From positions 1-8,840 of the forward strand of contig JAISKR010000077.1 in assembly GCA_031260845.1 (NCBI GenBank): a DNA stretch of 8,840 nt. The letters are read 5' to 3'. Position 1 is the first letter of the stretch. Each line of letters starts with the position of its first letter. The position numbers were made by a program, and so were the translations under genes. Origin of the DNA: Bacteroidales bacterium. GTDB lineage: Bacteria > Bacteroidota > Bacteroidia > Bacteroidales > UBA4181. The notes beneath the pieces are model-generated. The model was not told the origin of the DNA. It did not search any database and saw only the letters and a program-made list of their open reading frames with translations. Positions 1 through 5,892 of this stretch are shown here, piece after piece.

Positions 1-1
1 A

Positions 2-205
2 GGTTCATCTGAATCCCAAGTAGCGTTGTTTTCCTATCGAATCAACCATTTAACGGAACATTTAAAGGGAAACCGCAATGATTACGGAACGCAAAAGGCG
101 TTGTTGAAGTTGGTGGGCAAACGCAGACGGTTGCTCGATTATCTGAAAGAAACGGATATCAATCGCTATCGCGAAATCATTAAAGAACTGAGCATACGTA
201 AGTAA
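2..205 (+). CDS. rpsO: 30S ribosomal protein S15, 3' part (5' end outside window)
   Basis: S15 is a primary-binding protein of the small ribosomal subunit. It binds the central domain of 16S rRNA and helps form bridges to the 50S subunit. The visible 67 codons open at a Gly that aligns with about residue 22 of the 89-residue E. coli protein, so roughly the first 21-22 residues lie to the left of the window. Diagnostic segments are [18 protein letters not shown], the [13 protein letters not shown] helix and the basic KRRRLLDYL motif, ending in a helix that finishes ELSIRK. The stop is TAA at 203-205. It is followed by pnp, the classical rpsO-pnp order also seen in E. coli. The reading frame is intact and nothing is unusual apart from truncation by the window edge. 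Confidence 0.97.
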   Translation, partial: GSSESQVALFSYRINHLTEHLKGNRNDYGTQKALLKLVGKRRRLLDYLKETDINRYREIIKELSIRK

Positions 206-220
206 CACAAAAGGCACTTG

Positions 221-247
221 AAAGGCAATTTTCAATTGCCTTTTTTT
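221..247 (+). terminator. Intrinsic terminator/attenuator between rpsO and pnp
   Basis: A perfect 10-bp inverted repeat (AAAGGCAATT at 221-230 and AATTGCCTTT at 234-243) has a 3-nt loop and runs into a tract of T at 241-247. It is 15 nt past the rpsO stop and only 29 nt ahead of the pnp ATG, which leaves little room for a separate pnp promoter. I see no TAnnTTTG box in that gap. It may therefore terminate only part of the rpsO transcripts and let the rest read into pnp. Confidence 0.8.
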
Positions 248-276
248 GCATTTATATATACATAAAAAAAGAAACA

Positions 277-2502
277 ATGAGTGTTATTCAAAAAGAGATA
301 CAATTAGGTAATGGCGAAACCATCATTCTCGAAACGGGAAAATTAGCCAAACAAGCCGACGGCGCTGTGTTGCTGCGGCAAGGAAGAACCATGTTGCTGG
401 CGACGGTAGTTGCAGCAAAAGATGCCAAAGAAGACGTAGATTTCATGCCTCTTCAAGTAGAGTACAAAGAAAAATATGCAGCATCCGGGCGGTTTCCGGG
501 TGGTTTCCTCAAACGCGAAGCGCGTCCGAGCGACAACGAAATATTGGTGTCCCGCTTGGTGGACCGCGCATTGCGTCCTCTGTTTCCCGACGATTACCAC
601 GCTGAGGTGTACGTCACCATCAACCTCGTTTCGGCAGACAAGACCATCAAACCCGATGCGCTGGCAGGATTGGCGGCGTCGGCAGCATTGGCAGTGTCCG
701 ACATTCCGTTCGGCGGTCCCATTTCAGAGGTGCGTGTTGCCCGCATTGACGGTCAATTTGTGATTAACCCCACTTTCGAAGCGTCCAAGGAAGCCGATTT
801 GGACATCATGGTCGCCGCCACTTACGACAATATTATGATGGTGGAAGGCGAAATGAAAGAGGTTTCAGAGGACGATATGCTGCAAGCCCTTAAAGTTGCG
901 CACGAAGAAATTAAAAAGCACTGCACGGCACAGTTGGAACTGAGCGAATTGGTCGGTAAAACTGTGAAACGCACATATAGCCACGAAACAAACGACGAAG
1001 ACCTGCGAGTAGCCGTTCGCGCCGCTACTTACGACAAGACTTACGCCGTTGCCAAGTCGCAACTGCCGAAACATGAACGCAGCGACGCTTTTGAAGCCAT
1101 TCTCAGCGAATATGTTGAGAGCATTCCCGAAGAGGAACGCGATGCAAAAAAGCCGCTGGCAGCGCGTTATTACCATGCAGTAGAGAAAGAAGCCATGCGT
1201 CGCATGATATTAGACGAGGGCATCCGCTTGGACGGACGAAAAACCACCGAAATACGCCCCATTTCTTGCGAGGTTGATTTCCTGCCTGCCGCACACGGCT
1301 CGGCGCTTTTCACACGCGGCGAAACGCAATCGCTGACCACCGTCACACTCGGCACCAAAATGGACGAGAAACAGGTGGACGAGGTGTTGAATCAGGGTTC
1401 CGAAAAATTTGTACTTCATTATAATTTCCCGCCTTTCTCAACAGGCGAAGCCAAAGCAGCGCGAGGCATTTCCCGCCGCGAAATCGGTCACGGCAACTTG
1501 GCGTTCCGCGCTTTGAAAGGAATGGTGCCTACGGGCGAGGAAAATCCCTACGCAGTGCGCGTGGTGTCAGACATTCTGGAATCCAACGGCTCGTCGTCTA
1601 TGGCAACCGTGTGCGCCGGTACGCTGGCGCTGATGGACGCCGGCGTGAAACTGAAAAAACCGGTGTCGGGCATCGCAATGGGCTTGATTTCAGAGCCGGG
1701 CAAGTTCGCCGTTCTGTCGGACATCCTCGGCGACGAAGACCACCTCGGCGATATGGACTTCAAAGTGACGGGTACCGCAGACGGCATCACCGCCACACAG
1801 ATGGACATCAAGGTGGACGGACTTTCATACGAGGTGCTGGCTAAGGCGCTGGCACAGGCAAAGGAAGGCAGATTGCACATTCTCGGCAAAATCACTGAAA
1901 CAATGGCTGCACCACGCGAAGACTACAAGCCGCACACGCCGCGCATTGTTCAGATTACCATCCCGAAAGATTGCATCGGCGCCGTTATCGGCACCGGTGG
2001 CAAGGTTATTCAGGAAATTCAGGCTGTTACAGGCGCTACCATCGTGATAGAAGAAGTCGATAATCAGGGCATTGTGGACGTCTTTGCCGAAAACCGCGAT
2101 AACATTGAGGCTGCGTTGAACTGGATTAAAGCGATTATAGAAGTTCCCGAAGTGGATAAGGTATATCACGGAAAAGTGAAATCCATCGTGGCATTCGGCG
2201 CCTTTGTAGAAATACTTCCCGGCAAGGAAGGCTTGCTGCACATATCCGAAGTGGCTTGGGAACGTTTGGAAAACCTCGACGGCATTTTGGCGGAAGGCGA
2301 CGAACTGGATGTCAAACTGATTGAGGTGGACCAAAAAACAGGCAAATTACGCCTGTCACTTCGTGCGCTGAAAGACAAACCGGAAGGTTACGTTGAACGC
2401 CCGCCGAGAGAACCGCGTGAAGGCGGCTACGACCGCGACCGTGGACGCGGACGGGACAGCAGAGATCGCGACCGTGGACGTGACCGCGACAGAAGACGAT
2501 AG
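277..2502 (+). CDS. pnp: Polyribonucleotide nucleotidyltransferase (PNPase)
   Basis: PNPase is a trimeric cytoplasmic 3'-5' exoribonuclease that uses phosphate to release nucleoside diphosphates, and can also add tails. The 741-residue product has the full family layout. A first RNase PH domain covers about 1-145 with its C-terminal part to about 210. A helical linker spans about 240-305, and the second, catalytic RNase PH domain about 310-545. A KH domain (about 555-615) has a GTGG loop at 572-575, and an S1 domain covers about 628-698. Active-site residues are present: Arg400-Arg401 in SRREIGHG, and Asp488, Asp494 and Lys496 in the [12 protein letters not shown] motif. These match E. coli 398/399, 486, 492 and 494 with an offset of 2. 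The ATG at 277 gives the family's usual N-terminus and has no Shine-Dalgarno sequence, as is usual in Bacteroidota. The oddity is an extra tail from about 707 to 741, rich in Arg, Asp and Gly. Confidence 0.98.
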   Translation: MSVIQKEIQLGNGETIILETGKLAKQADGAVLLRQGRTMLLATVVAAKDAKEDVDFMPLQVEYKEKYAASGRFPGGFLKREARPSDNEILVSRLVDRALRPLFPDDYHAEVYVTINLVSADKTIKPDALAGLAASAALAVSDIPFGGPISEVRVARIDGQFVINPTFEASKEADLDIMVAATYDNIMMVEGEMKEVSEDDMLQALKVAHEEIKKHCTAQLELSELVGKTVKRTYSHETNDEDLRVAVRAATYDKTYAVAKSQLPKHERSDAFEAILSEYVESIPEEERDAKKPLAARYYHAVEKEAMRRMILDEGIRLDGRKTTEIRPISCEVDFLPAAHGSALFTRGETQSLTTVTLGTKMDEKQVDEVLNQGSEKFVLHYNFPPFSTGEAKAARGISRREIGHGNLAFRALKGMVPTGEENPYAVRVVSDILESNGSSSMATVCAGTLALMDAGVKLKKPVSGIAMGLISEPGKFAVLSDILGDEDHLGDMDFKVTGTADGITATQMDIKVDGLSYEVLAKALAQAKEGRLHILGKITETMAAPREDYKPHTPRIVQITIPKDCIGAVIGTGGKVIQEIQAVTGATIVIEEVDNQGIVDVFAENRDNIEAALNWIKAIIEVPEVDKVYHGKVKSIVAFGAFVEILPGKEGLLHISEVAWERLENLDGILAEGDELDVKLIEVDQKTGKLRLSLRALKDKPEGYVERPPREPREGGYDRDRGRGRDSRDRDRGRDRDRRR
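2434..2480 (+). repeat. Internal direct repeat encoding the PNPase RD/RG tail
   Basis: The 14-mer CGCGACCGTGGACG occurs at 2434-2447 and again at 2467-2480, exactly 33 nt (11 codons) apart and in frame. Together with shorter GACCGCGAC copies it encodes the DRDRGRGRD...[10 protein letters not shown] stretch at the PNPase C-terminus. The arrangement looks like duplication by slippage inside the gene. Confidence 0.8.
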
Positions 2503-2527
2503 GTCAAACCCGAAATAGCAAAGAAAC

Positions 2528-2560
2528 ACGACGGCATTGCAACATGTCGCCGTTTTTTTT
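2528..2560 (+). terminator. Intrinsic terminator of pnp
   Basis: ACGACGGCA (2528-2536) pairs with TGTCGCCGT (2545-2553) through eight pairs, including one G-U and interrupted by one A-C mismatch, over an 8-nt loop. A run of T follows directly at 2553-2560. It sits 25 nt after the pnp stop codon. Confidence 0.8.
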
Positions 2561-2570
2561 ATTTGGGGAA

Positions 2571-2618
2571 TAGTTATTGGGTTGTTATAGGTTGTTATAC
2601 ATTGGTTATTCAGTGGTT
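2571..2618 (+). repeat. Short decamer array, GGTTGTTATA type
   Basis: Two exact tandem copies of GGTTGTTATA lie at 2580-2589 and 2590-2599, flanked by decayed copies (AGTTATTGG, ATTGGTTATT, GTGGTTG). The TTAT core recurs at 2574, 2585, 2595 and 2606, so the steps are 11, 10 and 11 bp, close to one DNA helical turn. A longer relative lies at 8605-8684. Confidence 0.65.
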
Positions 2619-2628
2619 GCCGTCAGGA

Positions 2629-2656
2629 ATTAACCATTCATAATTAACCATTAACC
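2629..2656 (+). repeat. Heptamer array, ATTAACC unit
   Basis: Four consecutive 7-nt units: ATTAACC, ATTCATA (degenerate), ATTAACC, ATTAACC. The array is exactly 28 nt long and sits directly downstream of the decamer array. It is one of four arrays of period 7 in this window. Confidence 0.7.
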
Positions 2657-2827
2657 GTTATTTTTTCCCCTGTACAACTTATTAATCTGGCGTAATGCAA
2701 AAAAAATAATGCATTTTTACAGCATATCGGCTCAACATCCTCAAATGGCAACCTGCCTGAATCGCAGGTACAGCAAAATTATTGCAATTTTTTTCCACAC
2801 GATATGAACCATTTGCTAAATTTTATC

Positions 2828-2835
2828 TATTTTTG
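2828..2835 (+). promoter_or_regulatory. Probable mutB promoter, -7 box TATTTTTG
   Basis: TATTTTTG is an exact match to the Bacteroidota -7 consensus TAnnTTTG. No TTG-type -33 box stands at the usual 19-21 bp upstream; a TTTG at 2812 is too close. Transcription would start near 2842, giving a leader of about 60 nt before the ATG at 2903. The same 8-mer precedes the gene at the right edge (8766-8773). Confidence 0.5.
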
Positions 2836-2869
2836 CGGTCGCTTATGCGTTCGTGAAAGTGTGGGCAAA

Positions 2870-2897
2870 TCGAAAATAAAGAATCGAAAATCGAAAA
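2870..2897 (+). repeat. Heptamer array, TCGAAAA unit, in mutB leader
   Basis: Four 7-nt units: TCGAAAA (2870), TAAAGAA (degenerate, 2877), TCGAAAA (2884) and TCGAAAA (2891). The array is again 28 nt long and ends 5 nt before the mutB ATG at 2903. If the promoter call is right, it is transcribed as the ribosome-loading part of the 5' UTR. Confidence 0.7.
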
Positions 2898-2902
2898 TAA
2901 TA

Positions 2903-5032
2903 ATGAGTAAACCGAATTTTAAAAGTATTGATTATAAGGTAGTTCAGCCTGCCGGTAGCATCAAAGCCGGTACGTTGTGGCAAACGCCTGAGCAGATACC
3001 CGTCAAACCGGTATATACTGCCGCCGACCTCGAAGGCATGGAACATCTGAATTATGCTGCGGGCATCGCGCCCAACCTGCGCGGTCCCTATTCCACCATG
3101 TACGTGATGCGTCCCTGGACGATTCGCCAGTATGCGGGTTTTTCCACCGCCGAGGAGTCCAACGCCTTCTATCGCCGCAATCTGGCTGCCGGTCAGAAAG
3201 GGCTTTCCGTAGCGTTTGACCTTGCCACGCACCGCGGCTACGACGCCGACCACGAGCGTGTGGTAGGCGACGTGGGCAAAGCAGGCGTTTCGATATGCAG
3301 CGTGGAAGACATGAAAATCCTCTTCGACCAGATTCCGCTCAAACAAATGTCCGTGTCGATGACCATGAACGGCGCGGTGTTGCCGATATTGGCGTTCTAC
3401 ATCGTGGCGGCGCTCGAACAGGGCGCTACGCTGGGCGAGTTGCAGGGCACCATTCAAAACGACATTCTCAAAGAGTTTATGGTGCGCAACACCTATATTT
3501 ATCCGCCCGAAATGAGTATGCGCATCATTGGCGATATTTTTGCCTACACCTCGCAGAATATGCCGAAATTCAATTCCATTTCCATTTCCGGCTACCACAT
3601 GCAGGAGGCAGGCGCCACTTGCGACATTGAGATGGCTTATACGCTTGCCGACGGCTTGGAATACCTTCGCACAGGCGTCAATGCCGGCATGAGCGTGGAC
3701 AGTTTCGCGCCGCGCCTCTCGTTTTTCTGGGCGATTGGCATGAATCATTTTATGGAAATCGCCAAAATGCGTGCCGCACGTATGATTTGGGCGAAAATCG
3801 TCAATCAGTTCAACCCGAAAAACACCAAATCGCTGGCGTTGCGCACGCACTGCCAGACTTCCGGATGGAGCCTCACCGAGCAAGACCCGTACAACAACGT
3901 AACGCGCACCTGCATCGAAGCGATGGCTGCCGCGCTGGGACACACCCAGTCGCTGCACACCAACGCCCTCGACGAAGCCATCGCCCTGCCGACGGACTTT
4001 TCGGCGCGTATCGCCCGCAACACGCAGATATACATTCAGGAAGAAACCAACGTATGCCGCAGCGTTGACCCTTGGGCAGGCTCGTACTACGTGGAATCGC
4101 TCACCAACGACCTTGCGCAAAAGGCGTGGTCGCTGATTGAGGAGGTCGAGAAACTCGGCGGTATGGCAAAAGCCATCGAAAGCGGCATTCCCAAGATGCG
4201 CATCGAGGAGGCAGCCGCCCGCAAACAGGCGCGTATCGACTCGGGCAAAGACACCATCGTGGGCGTCAACAAATACCGTTTGGACAAGCAAGACCCGCTC
4301 GAAACCCTCGAAGTCGATAACACCGCGGTGCGCCGTCAGCAGATTGAGCGCCTGACGACCTTGCGTGCCAATCGCAACAACGCCGAGGTAAAAACCGCCT
4401 TGAACGCCATCACCGAATCGGCGCGTTCCGGCAAGGGCAACCTGCTCGCACTGAGCGTGGAAGCCGCCGCAAAACGGGCGTCGTTGGGTGAGATTTCAGA
4501 TGCAATAGAAAATGTTTCAGGAAGATATAAAGCAGTGATACGTACCATTTCAGGGGTATATTCCGCCGAAAGTCAGGAAGACCCCGATTTTAAAGCAGCC
4601 AAAGCGCTGGCAGACCAGTTTGCCAAGAAAGCAGGGCGTCAACCCCGCATCATGGTCGCCAAGATGGGACAAGACGGGCACGACCGCGGCGCCAAAGTAG
4701 TAGCCACCGGTTACGCCGACCTCGGTTTCGACGTCGATATGGGACCGCTGTTCCAAACGCCCGCCGAAGCCGCTAAACAAGCCGTCGAAAACGACGTGCA
4801 CGTGCTGGGCGTATCGTCGCTGGCGGCAGGTCACAAAACGCTTGTGCCGCAAGTGATTGAAGAGTTGAAGAAACTCGGTCGCGAAGACATCATGGTCATC
4901 GCCGGCGGAGTGATTCCCGCACAGGATTATCAATTCCTCTACGATGCAGGCGTAGTAGCCATCTTCGGACCCGGAACTTCCGTATCGGCAGCCGGAAAGA
5001 AGATTTTGGAAATATTGATACAGACTTTGTAA
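2903..5032 (+). CDS. mutB: Methylmalonyl-CoA mutase, large (catalytic) subunit
   Basis: This adenosylcobalamin-dependent cytoplasmic enzyme interconverts succinyl-CoA and (R)-methylmalonyl-CoA, the key carbon-skeleton step of propionate metabolism. The 709-residue chain aligns nearly end to end with Propionibacterium MutB. Substrate-pocket residues appear with a constant offset of 12: Tyr63, Thr65, Met66, Arg70, Thr73, Arg75 and Tyr77 in the [15 protein letters not shown] segment, Arg195, and Tyr231-His232 in [10 protein letters not shown]. These favour methylmalonyl-CoA over isobutyryl-CoA-type substrates. After the TIM barrel, a B12-binding Rossmann domain (about 575-709) shows DGHDRG at 591-596 with cobalt ligand His593, SSL at 638-640 and GG at 668-669. 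I chose ATG 2903 rather than the in-frame ATG 2804. The family starts here ([11 protein letters not shown]), and the extra 33 codons cover a -7 box and a heptamer array. No mutA, epimerase or MeaB gene is adjacent. Confidence 0.95.
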   Translation: MSKPNFKSIDYKVVQPAGSIKAGTLWQTPEQIPVKPVYTAADLEGMEHLNYAAGIAPNLRGPYSTMYVMRPWTIRQYAGFSTAEESNAFYRRNLAAGQKGLSVAFDLATHRGYDADHERVVGDVGKAGVSICSVEDMKILFDQIPLKQMSVSMTMNGAVLPILAFYIVAALEQGATLGELQGTIQNDILKEFMVRNTYIYPPEMSMRIIGDIFAYTSQNMPKFNSISISGYHMQEAGATCDIEMAYTLADGLEYLRTGVNAGMSVDSFAPRLSFFWAIGMNHFMEIAKMRAARMIWAKIVNQFNPKNTKSLALRTHCQTSGWSLTEQDPYNNVTRTCIEAMAAALGHTQSLHTNALDEAIALPTDFSARIARNTQIYIQEETNVCRSVDPWAGSYYVESLTNDLAQKAWSLIEEVEKLGGMAKAIESGIPKMRIEEAAARKQARIDSGKDTIVGVNKYRLDKQDPLETLEVDNTAVRRQQIERLTTLRANRNNAEVKTALNAITESARSGKGNLLALSVEAAAKRASLGEISDAIENVSGRYKAVIRTISGVYSAESQEDPDFKAAKALADQFAKKAGRQPRIMVAKMGQDGHDRGAKVVATGYADLGFDVDMGPLFQTPAEAAKQAVENDVHVLGVSSLAAGHKTLVPQVIEELKKLGREDIMVIAGGVIPAQDYQFLYDAGVVAIFGPGTSVSAAGKKILEILIQTL

Positions 5033-5034
5033 AA

Positions 5035-5062
5035 ATTGACAGTTGACAATTGATAATTGACA
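5035..5062 (+). repeat. Heptamer array, ATTGACA unit
   Basis: Four 7-nt units: ATTGACA, GTTGACA, ATTGATA, ATTGACA. The array is 28 nt long and starts 3 nt after the mutB stop codon. Twenty bases (5034-5053) recur exactly in inverted orientation at 8699-8718. Confidence 0.75.
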
Positions 5063-5065
5063 ATG

Positions 5066-5101
5066 AAAAAAGTTCCGTTGAAATTTTGGCGGGATTTTTT
5101 T
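5066..5101 (+). terminator. Probable terminator/attenuator between mutB and the SDR gene
   Basis: Six A (5066-5071) pair with six T (5095-5100), and TTCCG (5073-5077) pairs with CGGGA (5090-5094) with one G-U. G5072 is bulged and the loop is about 12 nt. The T-run extends to 5101. It follows the mutB stop by 33 nt but lies only 22 nt ahead of the SDR start, so the SDR gene may depend on read-through. The A-tract on the left would also give a U-tract in the opposite direction. Confidence 0.5.
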
Positions 5102-5123
5102 ATTATTAAAACTTATCATAAAT

Positions 5124-5867
5124 ATGAAACACGCAATCATTATAGGTGCAACGTCGGGAATAGGGCAGGAAGTAGCCAAAAAACTGCTGGCGGACGGGTG
5201 GCAATTGGGCATTGCAGGCAGGCGGGAACAGGAATTGCAGGCTTTCCGGCAAATGTTTCCTCATCAACAAATCGCCATTCAGGTGCTGGACGTCACCCGC
5301 GAGGACGCTCATCAGCGTTTGGACGAATTGATTGAGCAAAACGGCGGAATGGACTTGTTCTTTCTGGCTTCGGGCATTGGTCGTCAGAATGTAGATTTGG
5401 AGCCGGATTTGGAGTTGCGAACCGCTGAAACCAACGTCACAGGCTTTATCCGTATGGTGACGGCTGCTTTTCGCTATTTCAAAACCCGCAACGGCGGACA
5501 TATTGCTGTTATCAGTTCCATTGCAGGCACGAAAGGTTTGGGCGTGGCGCCTGCTTACTCTGCCACCAAACGGTTTCAGAACACCTATATCGACGCTTTG
5601 GCGCAATTGGCGCATATCGAAAAGATAAATATCCGGTTCACCGACATTCGTCCGGGTTTTGTGAAAACAGCATTGCTGAGCGACAACAATAAGTACCCCA
5701 TGTTGATGAAACCGGAACGGGTGGCGGCGCTCATCGTGAAAGCCTTGTACCGGAAAAAACGGGTGGCGGTGATTGACCGGCGCTATGCTTGTTTGGTCTT
5801 TTTTTGGAAACTGATTCCACGCCTGCTGTGGGAACGGCTGAGCATCAAGACAGGGAAGAAAGGATAA
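5124..5867 (+). CDS. SDR-family NAD(P)-dependent oxidoreductase
   Basis: This is a classical short-chain dehydrogenase/reductase of 247 residues, the usual family length. The N-terminal Rossmann fold has the nucleotide-binding glycine motif GATSGIG at 8-14. Arg33-Arg34 after the second strand suggests NADP(H) preference. LDVT lies at 55-58 and ASGIG, in place of the common NNAG, at 82-86. The catalytic tetrad reads Asn104, Ser132 (SSIAG), Tyr145 and Lys149 (YSATK). After PGFVKT (177-182), residues 221-236 are strongly hydrophobic and aromatic and are followed by a basic end, so the C-terminus may sit at the membrane surface. The substrate cannot be told from sequence; the neighbours (mutB upstream, a convergent lipoprotein gene) give no firm clue. 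ATG 5124 places the glycine motif at the normal distance. No -7 box is visible in the 91-bp gap, so co-transcription with mutB by read-through is possible. Confidence 0.9.
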   Translation: MKHAIIIGATSGIGQEVAKKLLADGWQLGIAGRREQELQAFRQMFPHQQIAIQVLDVTREDAHQRLDELIEQNGGMDLFFLASGIGRQNVDLEPDLELRTAETNVTGFIRMVTAAFRYFKTRNGGHIAVISSIAGTKGLGVAPAYSATKRFQNTYIDALAQLAHIEKINIRFTDIRPGFVKTALLSDNNKYPMLMKPERVAALIVKALYRKKRVAVIDRRYACLVFFWKLIPRLLWERLSIKTGKKG

Positions 5868-5892
5868 ACAATTGAACGGGGTAAACGGACTG

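Larger units (their letters stand above)
2503..2902. other. 400-bp intergenic region between pnp and mutB
   Basis: No supportable gene lies here. From left to right it holds the pnp terminator (2528-2560), GTTAT decamers (2571-2618), an ATTAACC heptamer array (2629-2656) and small hairpins: AATGCA/TGCATT at 2694-2715, ACCTGC/GCAGGT at 2751-2769, and GCAA/TTGC at 2773-2785 followed by a T-tract to 2794. Then come a -7 promoter box (2828-2835) and a TCGAAAA heptamer array (2870-2897) that reaches almost to the mutB start. The open frame from the ATG at 2804 is treated as non-coding leader; see the mutB entry. Confidence 0.7.

Noticed and set aside
2680..2775. Cobalamin riboswitch ahead of the B12-dependent mutB gene (AATCTGGCGTAATGC at 2684 and ACCTGCC at 2751 resemble pieces of the riboswitch and its B12 box)
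   Set aside because: Only about 55-65 nt separate the two pieces, too short for the core. The GCAACTG/GCCACTG-type conserved elements are missing, and the B12 box matches at only about 9 of 16 positions. A covariance search with the Rfam cobalamin model (RF00174) would settle it.
2843..4291. 482-residue open frame on the minus strand opposite mutB
   Set aside because: It lies fully inside a well-supported gene, has a His/Arg/Val-rich composition expected of a mirror frame, and has no recognisable domain or promoter.
4550..5212. 220-residue minus-strand frame spanning the mutB 3' end and SDR 5' end
   Set aside because: It overlaps two real genes, and its QLSIVNCQ-like stretch is simply translation of the heptamer array.
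5057..5335. Small plus-strand frame of 92 codons starting in the mutB-SDR gap
   Set aside because: Most of it overlaps the SDR gene in another frame, and it runs through the terminator-like hairpin. No protein features are visible.
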